From contig SHYS01000006.1 in the NCBI GenBank assembly GCA_009692685.1, positions 81,033-145,032 on the forward strand: a stretch of 64,000 nucleotides of DNA, in the 5' to 3' direction. This DNA comes from Dehalococcoidia bacterium (GTDB lineage Bacteria > Chloroflexota > Dehalococcoidia > UBA2979). The notes below the pieces were generated by a model, which saw only the letters and a list, made by a program, of their open reading frames with translations, had not been told where the DNA came from and did not search any database. Shown here one piece after another: positions 1 through 8,930 of the stretch (positions are counted from its first letter, which is position 1; every line of letters starts with the position of its first letter). The position numbers and the translations under genes are program-made.

Positions 1-1026
1 GCCTGCCCCTGCCTCACCGAGGGGGACCGTGACCGCGTCGAGCGCGCGGGCAGTGATGACTCCATCGATACCGCGCTCTCGCAGCAGCAGCATGATCCGC
101 TCGAGACCGGTCGCCCAGCCCACGCCCGGCGTGTTGGGCCCACCCAGCGTCTCGATGAGGCCGTCGTAGCGGCCGCCCGCACCCACCGTGGACTGGCCAC
201 CGGCATCGGCAGGTTCGAACTCCCAGACGGTGTGCGCGTAGTAGTCGAGGCCACGCACGATCCGCGGGTCGACCTCGTAGTCGATACCACGGCGATCAAG
301 GAGCGCGCGTACGGTGTCCCAGTGCTCGCGGTCTTCACCGGCGAGGCTATCGAGGATGCTCGTGGCGCTCTTAACAGCCGCGTGATCGACGTCCTCTTTC
401 GAGTCGAGGATGCGGAGCACGTTCGTCTCGAAACGGCGCTGCGAGTCGCCGGACAGCGTCGCGAGGTGGGGGCGGAAGTGCTCGCGCAGCGCCGCCTCGT
501 AGTTGCGTCGCGTAGCCGCTGTGCCGATCGCGTTGATGCGCAGCACGAGATCCCCAAGGCCGAGCGCGCGGTAGATCTCGCGCTGCAGCTCGATCACCTC
601 GACGTCCGCGGCCGGCGAGGGATCGCCGATGCACTCCACGCCGAACTGGTGCAGCTGGCGGTAGCGCCCCGCCTGCGGGCGGTCATAGCGAAAGAACGGA
701 CCCCAGTAGAACAGGCGCACCGGCTGCGGCCTCGATGCCATGCCATGCTCGAGGTAGGCGCGCGCGACGCCTGCCGTCCCCTCCGGGCGCAGCGCGAGTT
801 GGTCCCCGCCGCGGTCCTCGAAGACGTACATCTCCTTGGAGACGATGTCGGACTCGTCACCGACGCTGCGCAAGAAGACGCCCACGTCCTCGACGATGGG
901 TGTGCGGATCAGGTGATAGTCGAATGACCTCGCGACGCGCGTGGCGGTGTCGACGACGTGCTCGAAGAGCGCTTCGTCGTCAGGCAACAGGTCGTGCATT
1001 CCTCGGGGCGCGCGCAGAGCAGCCAT
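1..1026 (-). CDS. hisS: Histidyl-tRNA synthetase, 3' end beyond the window
   Basis: Charges tRNA-His in the cytoplasm. The leftward frame is open from an ATG at 1026 to base 1, giving 342 codons of a protein that is usually about 420. The N-terminus has the class II opening RGMHDLLPDD. Further along are LRPEGTAG, the motif 2 region (FYWGPFFRYDRPQAGRYRQ), the HisRS-specific histidine-binding motif RGLDYYAHTVWEFE, AGGRYDGL, and the start of motif 3 (GWATGLER). The missing part is the anticodon-binding domain. No clear Shine-Dalgarno precedes the ATG. It diverges from the nitroreductase gene by about 75 bp. Identification is firm. Confidence 0.96.
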   Translation of the reverse strand, partial: MAALRAPRGMHDLLPDDEALFEHVVDTATRVARSFDYHLIRTPIVEDVGVFLRSVGDESDIVSKEMYVFEDRGGDQLALRPEGTAGVARAYLEHGMASRPQPVRLFYWGPFFRYDRPQAGRYRQLHQFGVECIGDPSPAADVEVIELQREIYRALGLGDLVLRINAIGTAATRRNYEAALREHFRPHLATLSGDSQRRFETNVLRILDSKEDVDHAAVKSATSILDSLAGEDREHWDTVRALLDRRGIDYEVDPRIVRGLDYYAHTVWEFEPADAGGQSTVGAGGRYDGLIETLGGPNTPGVGWATGLERIMLLLRERGIDGVITARALDAVTVPLGEAGAG

Positions 1027-1100
1027 GTGCCGAGTCTACCCCGCGCAGGCCGTAGAATCGGCGGGCTCTTGAGACGCGGCGCGCGGAATCGAGGTTGTCA

Positions 1101-1739
1101 GTGACGCAGGAAGCCCGTGAGCGTCGCGCCCGCACGATCGTCCTCGAGAGCGTGATCCGCTCTCGCCGCTCGATTCGCGGCCTCGAGGGGCCGCCGCTCC
1201 CTCCGGCGGGGGTCGAGGAACTGGTTGCGCTTGCGTTGACGGCGCCGGCGCCACACCACACGCAACCGTGGCGCTTCGCCGAGGTGTTGCCCGAGCGTCG
1301 AGCCGCCCTCGCGAACACCATGGCCGAGGCGTGGCGCGCCGATCTCGTTGCGGACGGCGTACCCGAGGGGCAGCGCGAGCGCGCTCTCGCCCGCTCGCGT
1401 CGCCAGATCGAGGAGGCGCCCACGCTACTCCTCGGTTGCGCGGTCGCCGAGGGCCTGCGCGTGTATACCGACGACCGCCGTGCGCGGGCCGAGTGGACCC
1501 TCGCGACGCACTCGTTCGGTGCCGGGATGCAGAACATCCTGCTCGCCGCGTCCGCTCGAGGGCTGGGTGCGTTCTGGATCTCGGCGCCGCTGTACGCGCA
1601 GGATGCCGTGCGTGCCGCGCTCGACCTCGACCCCTCGTGGCAGCCGCAGGCGCTTATCGCGGTCGGCCATCCGAGCGCGGACTACCGGCCGTTCGCCCGG
1701 CCCACGCCCGACCTCGCGAAGCACTTCGTGCGGCGGTAA
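1101..1739 (+). CDS. Nitroreductase-family FMN protein, FbiB C-domain-like
   Basis: A 212-residue flavin-dependent nitroreductase-fold protein. The N-terminus carries the RSRRSIRG phosphate-binding pattern. It is followed by a segment like FbiB and related proteins (TAPAPHHTQPWRF), a central GAGMQNILLAASARGLGAFW helix and the closing ALIAVGHP strand. I chose the GTG at 1101 because GAGG lies 6 nt upstream; a TTG at 1095 is an in-frame alternative. Resemblance to the C-terminal domain of the F420 enzyme FbiB is suggestive given the two luciferase-like enzymes in the window, but the substrate is not shown by the sequence. Confidence 0.8.
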   Translation: MTQEARERRARTIVLESVIRSRRSIRGLEGPPLPPAGVEELVALALTAPAPHHTQPWRFAEVLPERRAALANTMAEAWRADLVADGVPEGQRERALARSRRQIEEAPTLLLGCAVAEGLRVYTDDRRARAEWTLATHSFGAGMQNILLAASARGLGAFWISAPLYAQDAVRAALDLDPSWQPQALIAVGHPSADYRPFARPTPDLAKHFVRR

Positions 1740-1839
1740 GCGGGCGCGCATGCGCGCCAGCGGCGCGATCAGGGGAAACCCTGATGCCATCGAGGGCGGA
1801 TGGCGGGATTCGAAGCCGCTCGCGGCGCTAAACTGGATC

Positions 1840-4005
1840 ATGGCCACTGCGAGCCGTCCCCCCGCCGGTGTGCGCGAGCTCTTCGAGGCGCTCCCGGCCT
1901 ATCTCCCCGCCGCGCGCGTCGAGGAAGTCAAGCGCGCCTACGACTTCGCCTTCGAATGCCACGATGGCCAGATGCGCCAGTCCGGCGAGCCGTACATCAC
2001 CCACCCTGTGGCCGTTGCCGCGCTGGTCGCGGGCCTGCGGATGGACGCGCACACCATCTCGGCGGCACTCCTGCACGATGTCGTCGAGGACTGCGGCGTC
2101 ACCGTCGAGCAGCTCCAGAAGCGCTTCAACGACGATGTCGCGCGCCTCGTTGAGGGCGCCACCAAGATCGAGGCGATCCAGGTCCAGGACGCCAGCCGCA
2201 TCGACGCCGAGACACTGCGGAAGATGTTCGTGGCCATGGCCGAGGACGTCCGCGTGGTGATCATCAAGCTCGCCGACCGCCTCCACAACATGAGCACCCT
2301 CGAACCTCTGGAGCCGGCCCGCCAGCAGCGCCTCTCCCGCGAAACGATGGAGATCTACGCGCCTCTCGCGGCACGCCTCGGGATCTGGCAGTTCAAGTGG
2401 CAGCTCGAGGACCTCGCGTTCCGGTACCTGCAGCCCGAGGACTACAGGCGTGTCTCCGAGATCGTCACGGCACGCCGCGGCGAGCGCGACAGGTTCGTCG
2501 ACGATGTCGAGCAGGAGTTACGCGCCGCCCTCGAGGCTGCCGGTATCAACGCTGAGGTTTCGGGCCGCGCCAAGCACCTCTACTCGGTGCACGACAAGAT
2601 GCGCCGCTACGCTGAGCAAGATCGCTCCTTCGATGAGATCTACGACCTCCTTGCTGTGCGCGTCCTCGTGGGCAGCGTCGCCGACTGCTACAACGCCCTC
2701 GGCGTGGTGCACCAGACTTGGCACCCCATCCCCGGCGCCTTCGACGACTACATCGCGAGCCCGAAGGAGTCGATGTACCAGTCGCTGCATACCTCGGTGT
2801 TGGGGCCCGGCGCACATCCCTTCGAGGTGCAGATCCGCACCCTCGAGATGCACGAGGTCGCCGAGTATGGCGTCGCCGCGCACTGGTCCTACAAGGGCGA
2901 AGCGCGGCGACGCGATGTGCAGTACGACGAGCGCATGTCGTGGCTGCGTCACCTCGTTGAGTGGCAGCAGGACGCCTCCGGCACCGAGGACTTCCTAGAG
3001 TCCGTGAAGAGCGACGTCTTCGCCGACCAGGTCTTCGTCTACACCCCAAAGGCCGAGGTGCGCGTGCTGCCTCGAGGCTCCACGCCTATCGACTTCGCCT
3101 ATCGAGTGCACACGGACCTCGGTCATCAGTGCGCGGGCGCGCGCGTCAACGGGCGCATGGTGCCCCTCAACACGAAGCTTGAGAACGGCGACGTCATCGA
3201 GATCATCCGTGCCCGCGCACCCAAGGGTCCCTCACGCGACTGGCTCATCGAGCACCTCGGCTACCTAGGGTCGAGCCACTCCCGGCAGAAGGTGCGCCAG
3301 TGGTTCCGGCGCCAGCAACGCAGCGAGAACATCGCTCGAGGCCGCGAGCTCTTCGATCGCGAACGCAAGCGCCTCGGCGTCCGCGAGGCGCCGCCCGATC
3401 TCGCACAGCGCCTCGGTTACGCCGACCTCGAGGACATGCTCGCGGCGCTCGGGTACGGCGATGTGTCGCTCCAGCGCCTCGGGCTGCTGCTCGCGGAGCA
3501 CACCCAGCAGGAGGAGCTGGCACTTACCCCCTCGACCTCTCGGCCGGCGGCGACACCACTCGGACCCGGCGGCGTGCGTGTCCTCGGGGTCGGCGGCCTC
3601 GTCACCACGCTCGCGCATTGCTGTAACCCGCTCCCCGGTGACGACATCGTCGGCTACACCACGCGCGCCCGAGGCGTGACGGTGCACCGCGCCACCTGCC
3701 GCACAGTGCGCGCCATCGACGAGATCGAGCGTCTCATCGACTGCGACTGGGGCCCTGTCGGCAACGTCTACGAGACCACCATCGACGTGGTGGCGTGGGA
3801 CCGCCCGGGCCTGCTCCGCGACGTGGCGGCGCTGGTCGCCTCGCAGCGCGTGAACATCGCCTCGGTGCGTCACGACTCGGCGGTGGACGGCACGATCACG
3901 GTGCACATGACGCTCGAGACCGAAGGTCTCGCCCAACTCGCCGCCCTCATGACCCGCCTCGAAAGCGTGCGCGGCGTCACCGGCGTTGGCCGCACCGAGG
4001 CGTAG
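1840..4005 (+). CDS. rel: Bifunctional (p)ppGpp synthetase/hydrolase
   Basis: A 721-residue RelA/SpoT homologue that makes and degrades the stringent-response alarmone ppGpp. Domains in order are: an HD hydrolase domain (H55, then H79-D80 in LLHDVVED) that looks intact; a synthetase domain with the SVHDKMRR and SLHT segments; a TGS domain beginning VFVYTPKAEVRVLPRGSTPIDFAY; a Cys-containing linker (THCC-like, LAHCCNPLPGDDIVGY); and a C-terminal ACT domain (DRPGLLRDVAALVASQRVNI). The frame is open upstream through the nitroreductase gene, but homology starts at this ATG. With hydrolase motifs present it should be bifunctional rather than a synthetase-only RelA. Confidence 0.96.
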   Translation: MATASRPPAGVRELFEALPAYLPAARVEEVKRAYDFAFECHDGQMRQSGEPYITHPVAVAALVAGLRMDAHTISAALLHDVVEDCGVTVEQLQKRFNDDVARLVEGATKIEAIQVQDASRIDAETLRKMFVAMAEDVRVVIIKLADRLHNMSTLEPLEPARQQRLSRETMEIYAPLAARLGIWQFKWQLEDLAFRYLQPEDYRRVSEIVTARRGERDRFVDDVEQELRAALEAAGINAEVSGRAKHLYSVHDKMRRYAEQDRSFDEIYDLLAVRVLVGSVADCYNALGVVHQTWHPIPGAFDDYIASPKESMYQSLHTSVLGPGAHPFEVQIRTLEMHEVAEYGVAAHWSYKGEARRRDVQYDERMSWLRHLVEWQQDASGTEDFLESVKSDVFADQVFVYTPKAEVRVLPRGSTPIDFAYRVHTDLGHQCAGARVNGRMVPLNTKLENGDVIEIIRARAPKGPSRDWLIEHLGYLGSSHSRQKVRQWFRRQQRSENIARGRELFDRERKRLGVREAPPDLAQRLGYADLEDMLAALGYGDVSLQRLGLLLAEHTQQEELALTPSTSRPAATPLGPGGVRVLGVGGLVTTLAHCCNPLPGDDIVGYTTRARGVTVHRATCRTVRAIDEIERLIDCDWGPVGNVYETTIDVVAWDRPGLLRDVAALVASQRVNIASVRHDSAVDGTITVHMTLETEGLAQLAALMTRLESVRGVTGVGRTEA

Positions 4006-4382
4006 GGGAGGGTCGGTTATGGGGGCACTTGTTTAACCCCGAACGCCGACTACGCGCGGCAGGCTGCAGCGATGGTCGAGCGGGAAGTGGCTGACCGCGG
4101 AGCACTAGGGAGGTTTCGACAGTGACAGCCAGACTCTCGTGACGGATTTGCGTCCTCTGGCTGGCCTTGCGTTCCTACGCGTCAACGCCGGAAGGGATGC
4201 TTCCTACGCACCGGTCGACAACTTCCTCCCTTTCGTAGCGCATGCTTTAGGCACGCTTCCTCCGGGGAGCCCGCGCGCCGCCTTGCCCCGGTTATCGACC
4301 TCGACAGCGGCGCGGCGCAGCGGGGAATCACAGCCATCGAAGCTGCTTGCGACCCCGGGGCACCGAGGCCACACTGGCGCCT
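4006..4382. other. Intergenic region, no gene seen
   Basis: About 380 bp between rel and the epoxide hydrolase. Short open frames exist on both strands, but their translations look like no protein I know and lack plausible ribosome sites. I see no tRNA, no clear terminator with a T-run and no repeat. Confidence 0.5.
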
Positions 4383-5534
4383 ATGGGTGCCCTCCCTTTC
4401 CGTATCGAGTTCGGCCAGCGCGCTATCGAGGACCTGCAGCGGCGTCTCGATGTCGCGCGCTGGCCCGCGGTCACGTTCGACACCGGCTGGAGCGCAGGTA
4501 CGAACGACGCCGTGCTGCGCGATCTCGTCGACTACTGGCGGCGTGAATTCGACTGGTTCGCCGTGCAGGAGCGGCTGAACGTGCTGCCGCACGTCCGAGC
4601 GCCGATTGATGGTCCGGGTGACGAGGAGTTGCACGCCGTCCTGCTGACGCGCGGCGGGCCGCCTCGGACCCCCGTGGTGCTGCTGCACGGCTGGCCGGGG
4701 TCGTTCATCGAGCTGCTGCCGGCGGCGGAGCGGCTGGTCGAGGACGGGCCTGACGGCCTACCAGGCCTCGACGTGATCGTGCCGTCGCTGCCAGGGTTCG
4801 GCTTCAGCGACGCGCCGCGCGCGCCGGGCATGCACCCCGGTCGTATTGCCGAGCGCATTCACGGGCTGATGCGGCTGCTGGGCTACGCGCACTACGGCGT
4901 GCAGGGCGGCGACTGGGGAGCCATCGTCGGTGCCCGCCTCGCGAGGGCGCATCCTGAGGCAGTGCTCGGGCTGCACCTCAACTTCCCCGCCGGCATCGTG
5001 CCGCTCGCCGTTGGCTTCACGCCATCTCCCGCGGAGCGCGAGTACGAGCGCTGGGCGGCGGGCTGGGCCGAGGAGGAGAGCGCCTACAGCCACCTGCAGC
5101 GCACGAAGCCCCAGACTCTCGCCTACGCGCTGACCGACTCGCCCATCGGCCTGCTCGCGTGGATCCTCGAGAAGTTCTGGCGCTGGAGCGACCGGGGTTC
5201 CGCCGACGATCTCTGGCAGACGTTCGACCGCGACGATCTGCTGGCGAACGTGACCATGTACTGGCTCACCGGTTCGGCGCTCGCTGCGTCACGTACTTAC
5301 TACGAGCGCGCTCACGAGGAGCCGCCGCACCGTCCGGCGACGTTTCTCAGGGTGCCGACTGCCTTCGCTCGATACCCGGGAGAGCCATGGCACGCGCCGC
5401 GCGAGATGCTAGAGCGCTCCTGCAACCTGCTGCGGTGGACGGAGCAACCTCAAGGTGGACACTTCGCGGCCCTCGAGCAGCCGGAGCTCTTTGCCGCCGA
5501 CGTGCGAGCATTCTTCGCGTCGCTACCTCGATAA
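4383..5534 (+). CDS. Epoxide hydrolase, microsomal/EHN type alpha/beta hydrolase
   Basis: A 383-residue protein that should open epoxides to diols. The N-terminal EHN domain (PFRIEFGQRAIEDLQRRL) is followed by the alpha/beta-hydrolase core. The oxyanion segment is HGWPGSF. The nucleophile Asp sits in GGDWGA, a lid tyrosine in TMYWLTGS, and the catalytic His in GGHFAALEQP. The start is the ATG at 4383, where the EHN domain begins; 12 further codons upstream are open but not conserved-looking. It is followed closely by tRNA-Arg. All catalytic positions appear intact. The natural substrate is unknown. Confidence 0.9.
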   Translation: MGALPFRIEFGQRAIEDLQRRLDVARWPAVTFDTGWSAGTNDAVLRDLVDYWRREFDWFAVQERLNVLPHVRAPIDGPGDEELHAVLLTRGGPPRTPVVLLHGWPGSFIELLPAAERLVEDGPDGLPGLDVIVPSLPGFGFSDAPRAPGMHPGRIAERIHGLMRLLGYAHYGVQGGDWGAIVGARLARAHPEAVLGLHLNFPAGIVPLAVGFTPSPAEREYERWAAGWAEEESAYSHLQRTKPQTLAYALTDSPIGLLAWILEKFWRWSDRGSADDLWQTFDRDDLLANVTMYWLTGSALAASRTYYERAHEEPPHRPATFLRVPTAFARYPGEPWHAPREMLERSCNLLRWTEQPQGGHFAALEQPELFAADVRAFFASLPR

Positions 5535-5594
5535 CGCAGTGTCGAGGCGCGGCACATGGAACGAGGTCGGTCGCTCCAGTAAACTCAGTTCGAA

Positions 5595-5669
5595 GCCCCC
5601 GTAGCTCAGAGGATAGAGCACCGGCCTCCGGAGCCGGTTGCGCAGGTTCGAGTCCTGCCGGGGGTACCA
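5595..5669 (+). tRNA. tRNA-Arg (anticodon CCG)
   Basis: Cloverleaf of 75 nt with encoded CCA. The acceptor is GCCCCCG against CGGGGGT (a G-U closing pair), and the D arm contains GTAGCTCAGAGG. The anticodon stem CCGGC/GCCGG encloses the loop CTCCGGA, so the anticodon is CCG and reads CGG. The T arm is GCAGG-TTCGAGT-CCTGC. Confidence 0.95.
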
Positions 5670-5713
5670 TCCGTACCTGCCCGCTGAGCAATCCATTGAA
5701 AGCAGCGCGTTTG

Positions 5714-6220
5714 ATGGCCCAGACCGCGTACGACGAAGCCGTATCTGCTCGCTGGATGGTCTGGCTGAGTGCGGGTATTGCCATGCTTGGAGGCCTTCTC
5801 GCGCCCGCGATCCTGCGTGACGCCGATCTCACCACACAGCAACGCGCGCTCACGGCACTTCTTGTGGTCGGCGCCTGTGTCGTCGGAGGATTCGTGGGGC
5901 TGATCTTCTCGAGGCTGAACGTCCGTGCTGGTATCGATGGCGTGCGTGCTGGCTTCGGCCACTTCGCCACGTTGATCGCGCCGGAGCACATCGAGGGCGT
6001 CCACGCCGAGCGCTACCGCTGGCTGCGTTTCGGTGGCTGGGGCCTGCGCTTTGGCTGGAACTTTCGCAATCGCGCGTACAGCGTCCCGTTTGTCCAGCGG
6101 GGCGTGACGATTCGACTGCAGGGAGGCCGCACGGTGTTTGTGAGCAGCCGCGAACCGGAGCGTCTCGCCGCCGCGATCGATGAGTTGGCGTGCTCTCCCA
6201 GCGGCGCGATGGCCACGTGA
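5714..6220 (+). CDS. Two-helix membrane protein of unknown function
   Basis: A 168-residue protein with two adjacent transmembrane helices near residues 14-35 and 45-65. A soluble, beta-rich tail follows (residues 70-160) with the look of a small PH-like or DUF-type domain (GVTIRLQGGRTVFVSSREPERLAAAI). Its stop overlaps the GTG start of the membrane-anchored cyclophilin (GTGA), so the two are probably translated together. The only gene close upstream is tRNA-Arg. I do not recognise the family; a helper role for the downstream foldase would be speculation. Confidence 0.7.
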   Translation: MAQTAYDEAVSARWMVWLSAGIAMLGGLLAPAILRDADLTTQQRALTALLVVGACVVGGFVGLIFSRLNVRAGIDGVRAGFGHFATLIAPEHIEGVHAERYRWLRFGGWGLRFGWNFRNRAYSVPFVQRGVTIRLQGGRTVFVSSREPERLAAAIDELACSPSGAMAT

Positions 6221-7053
6221 GCCGCGAGCGCCGCCAAGAGGAACGCAGGCTTCGCCAGCGTCGCCGGCGCCAGTCGCGCCCCTCCAACTACGTGCCCTCA
6301 GCCGGGCCTGTGCGTTTCCCCGGTATCATGGGCGTGTTTCAGGACTACACGAGGCTATTTTACCTCGGAGCGATGATCCTCATGCTCGCCGGTTTCGGCG
6401 CGGCCTTCTTCCCCAGCGGGGGGACTACCAGCACGGATGCAACCCGGAAGGAAACGCCGACGGCTACCGCCGAGGCGACGGAGACAGCGACGCACGATCC
6501 GAACGAGATCCGTCGTACCTACGCCGCCGCGCCGCCGATGCAGATCGATCCGAAGGCTAGCTACCAGGCGGTCATCCACACCGATCGTGGTGATGTGTGC
6601 GTCCAGCTCCTCGGAGACAAAGCGCCGACATACGTGAACAACTTCGTATTCCTCGCCAATGCCCATTTTTACGATGGGCTCACTTTCCACCGCGTCGAGC
6701 CGAACTTCGTGGTGCAGGCCGGCGACCCGCCGGGACGTCCCACCGGGCCCGGCTACAGTCTTACCGAGGAGAAGAACGACCTGACGTTCGAGCCGGGCGT
6801 GCTCGCGATGGCGAAAGCGGGTCCGACTGTCAATGGCTCTCAGTTCTTCATCACCATAGGTCCGGCGTCCCACCTGAACGCCGACTTCACGGTATTCGGC
6901 CGTGTGATCGAGGGATTGGACCTGCTGGGGACCTTCCCCGCTCGGCCACTGAACGCTCCAGAATCTGTGCCTGCAGTCACCATCCAGAGCGTCGAGGTGC
7001 TGGAGACTCCAGCGGCGTCCTCGGCGTTGTCCTCAGGAGGTTCGAATGGCTAA
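6217..7053 (+). CDS. Membrane-anchored cyclophilin-type peptidyl-prolyl isomerase
   Basis: A 278-residue protein with a very Arg-rich cytoplasmic N-terminus (RRQEERRLRQRRRRQSR), a single transmembrane helix near residues 52-70 and a Thr/Ala-rich linker. The extracytoplasmic cyclophilin domain has FHRVEPNFVVQAGDP, the active-site region NGSQFFITIGPASHLN and FTVFGRVIEG. The catalytic-loop Arg and the QFFIT motif are present. The GTG start at 6217 overlaps the previous stop by GTGA. The next gene, a second cyclophilin, overlaps its 3' end by 8 bp, so this is a foldase pair in one transcript. Confidence 0.9.
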   Translation: MSRERRQEERRLRQRRRRQSRPSNYVPSAGPVRFPGIMGVFQDYTRLFYLGAMILMLAGFGAAFFPSGGTTSTDATRKETPTATAEATETATHDPNEIRRTYAAAPPMQIDPKASYQAVIHTDRGDVCVQLLGDKAPTYVNNFVFLANAHFYDGLTFHRVEPNFVVQAGDPPGRPTGPGYSLTEEKNDLTFEPGVLAMAKAGPTVNGSQFFITIGPASHLNADFTVFGRVIEGLDLLGTFPARPLNAPESVPAVTIQSVEVLETPAASSALSSGGSNG

Positions 7054-7549
7054 GCGCTACGACGCGGCCCCCGAGATGACCATTGAGCCTGCGAAGTCAT
7101 ATCTGGCGCGCCTCAAGGTCGCGGCCGGCGACGTCACTATCCGGCTGCGCAGCGACGTCGCGCCGCAGAGTGTGAACTCGTTCGTCTTCCTCGCGCGGGA
7201 GGGCTTCTACGACGGCTGCACGTTCCATCGAGTCATTCCGGGCTTCGTGGCGCAGGGTGGGGATCCGACGGGTTCCGGCAGCGGCGGCCCCGGCTACACC
7301 ATCTTCGATGAGCTCTCGGATGTCCCGTTCGCTCTCGGCGTGCTGGGAATGGCGAACGCCGGACCGAACACCAATGGTTCGCAATTCTTCATCACGCTTG
7401 GTGACGCGCCCCACCTCACGGGCCGGTACACCGTATTCGGCGAGGTGACGGACGGCATTGACGCCGTCATCGCGATCGCGCCTCGAGACCCGAGTTCAGC
7501 GCGGGGTCCCGGTGAAGTCATCGAGGGCATCGAGATTATCGAGGAGTAA
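7046..7549 (+). CDS. Cyclophilin-type peptidyl-prolyl isomerase
   Basis: A 167-residue single-domain cyclophilin without signal peptide, presumably cytosolic. It shows FHRVIPGFVAQGGDP, the NGSQFFITLGDAPHL active-site segment and YTVFGEVTDGID. An AGGAGG ribosome site lies inside the end of the upstream cyclophilin gene, 5 nt before the ATG, and the genes overlap by 8 bp. Length and motifs match bacterial PpiB-like enzymes. The pair probably arose by duplication followed by gain of an anchor in the first copy. Confidence 0.93.
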   Translation: MAKRYDAAPEMTIEPAKSYLARLKVAAGDVTIRLRSDVAPQSVNSFVFLAREGFYDGCTFHRVIPGFVAQGGDPTGSGSGGPGYTIFDELSDVPFALGVLGMANAGPNTNGSQFFITLGDAPHLTGRYTVFGEVTDGIDAVIAIAPRDPSSARGPGEVIEGIEIIEE

Positions 7550-7707
7550 GCGCGGGCGCCGATTCTCTCTAGGAGTCCTCTGAGCGAGCTTTCGAGCGCC
7601 CATTTTCGTACGCAACTCCGACGATCGTTCCGAAAATCAAGTGAAGGCTGCCCGCTTCCCGCGCGCCGTCTAGCGAACGTTTGTGCTTTTTCGAGGGGCG
7701 GCCCTGG

Positions 7708-7899
7708 CTACCTCGAAGCGGCGCGGCGCTCGGCGTAGACCATGATCCCGAAGGCGGGTGCGAAGGCAGCGAATGCAATCAGCGCGGGCAGCAGCCACCC
7801 GCCGATGAGGAACAACAATCCGAAGGCAAGCGCGAACGACATACCCAGGATCGAGCCGATCCGGGCGACGAGGACGTAGGGCGGGAGTCCTTCAAGCAT
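7708..7899 (-). CDS. Small two-helix membrane protein (63 aa)
   Basis: Leftward frame with two hydrophobic stretches (GMSFALAFGLLFLIGGWLL and ALIAFAAFAPAFGIMVYA) ending in a basic tail. The ATG at 7899 gives the most plausible protein; the frame is open further upstream but that part reads like noise and runs opposite to the overlapping broken gene at 7943. The ribosome site is weak (AGGA about 15 nt upstream). Function unknown. Confidence 0.45.
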   Translation of the reverse strand: MLEGLPPYVLVARIGSILGMSFALAFGLLFLIGGWLLPALIAFAAFAPAFGIMVYAERRAASR

Positions 7900-7942
7900 G
7901 ACCGTGTGGCCAATCCTAGCAGCGCCTCCAAGACGCCACAAC

Positions 7943-8237
7943 GTGAGCGCTGACCCACTGGCGCAGCGCCTCGAGGAAGTGCGTCCACTTCTCTTCATGC
8001 GCCGCTGGTTTGTCATCGTCTTTACCGTCGTGGCCGCGGCGATGTTTCTCCGCGTGCTGCCCGCCACGGGATTGAGACGAGCTCAGCAACGAAGAACAAC
8101 TGCATTACCTGTTCGGCTGGGATGCGCCGCCTCCCGGCCGACCTTACCGGGGCTTCGGCGATCTTTGGAGCAGTTTGGGTGAGTACTTCCAGGGCTGGCT
8201 CGCGGTGCGGTCGTCGTTCCGCGCCGTCAGCATGTAG
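7943..8237 (+). pseudogene. Frameshifted small membrane-anchored protein
   Basis: From a GTG at 7943 the frame encodes a soluble start (VSADPLAQRLEEVRPLLF) and one transmembrane helix (WFVIVFTVVAAAMFL). After the bases at about 8072-8076 the protein-like sequence jumps one frame to DELSNEEQLHYLFGWDAPP and runs to TAG at 8235. A single inserted base near 8075 accounts for the break. Joined, it is about 98 residues with an N-terminal anchor and an acidic, aromatic tail. Family not recognised. Sequencing error is as likely as true decay. Confidence 0.5.
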
Positions 8238-8463
8238 CCGTCGTTGATCAGGCGAACCTGAGCGACTGACACGTACTGTCCGGGGATGCTCTTAGTTACC
8301 CCAGTTGATCTCTATGTTCTCGAGCCAGAGACGAGGGACAACGCCTGCGCCCTCGAGAGGGTGTCTCGGTCGATGCATTCGGCAGTCCCGAACGCGAAAC
8401 GTACCTCTAACGTACCAGACTCTCGGACGGGCACACTAAAGCTCAATGATTGCAACGGTTTCG

Positions 8464-8540
8464 TGGTCGGGGTGCGCAGATTCGAACTGCGGGCCTCTGC
8501 GTCCCAAACGCAGCGCTCTGCCAAACTGAGCTACACCCCG
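8464..8540 (-). tRNA. tRNA-Pro (anticodon TGG)
   Basis: 77-nt cloverleaf on the minus strand with encoded CCA. The acceptor is CGGGGTG against CACCCCG. The D arm is TAGCTCAGTTTGGCAGAGC. The anticodon stem CTGCG/CGCAG encloses TTTGGGA, so the anticodon is TGG (reads CCA). The T loop is TTCGAAT. Confidence 0.95.
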
Positions 8541-8571
8541 GCGGTCGAGGTCGAACCGGACTCCCTCGAAG

Positions 8572-8922
8572 CTATGCGGCACACCCCGAGCACGTCAATC
8601 GAGTGATTCGCTCGAGTCCGCAACGGTCACACGACCAGAGTTGGCGGCCCGGCAGCGCCTTCGATCCGTGCTCGTGGCGGGTGACCAGACCCGCTCGGCA
8701 GCGCGGGCACTCGAGGGCGGCCAGCGAGCGTGCCTCGGCGTCTCCACAGGCCCAGCGGACCAGCGTGAGCGTGACGACTGCCGCGACCGCGAGCCCGATG
8801 CCCGCCTCGGCGCCGTCCAGGCCAAGGCGGGAGGCCAGCCCTCGACCGGTGTCGAACCAGACGAGCGCAGAGATCAGGATCAGCGCACCCCATCCGAGCA
8901 TCCGCGTATCGAGGCGCGTCAC
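8572..8922 (-). CDS. Membrane protein with C-terminal zinc ribbon
   Basis: A 116-residue protein. Two hydrophobic helices (residues about 8-25 and 42-60) precede a cytoplasmic tail with three Cys pairs or singles arranged as a zinc ribbon: CPRC, then CDRC about 28 residues later, then CSGC near the end. The GTG at 8922 starts 8 nt after the pyrD stop, so it is the last gene of the pyrD transcript. No family is recognised. A structural or regulatory metal site is inferred from the Cys spacing only. Confidence 0.65.
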   Translation of the reverse strand: MTRLDTRMLGWGALILISALVWFDTGRGLASRLGLDGAEAGIGLAVAAVVTLTLVRWACGDAEARSLAALECPRCRAGLVTRHEHGSKALPGRQLWSCDRCGLERITRLTCSGCAA

Positions 8923-8930
8923 GGTCTGTC

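Noticed and set aside
1348..1839. Longer N-terminal start for rel
   Set aside because: The open frame overlaps the nitroreductase gene in another frame and is Arg-rich noise; homology starts at 1840.
4139..4546. Rightward 135-codon frame before the epoxide hydrolase
   Set aside because: No ribosome site, overlaps the real gene and has an atypical composition.
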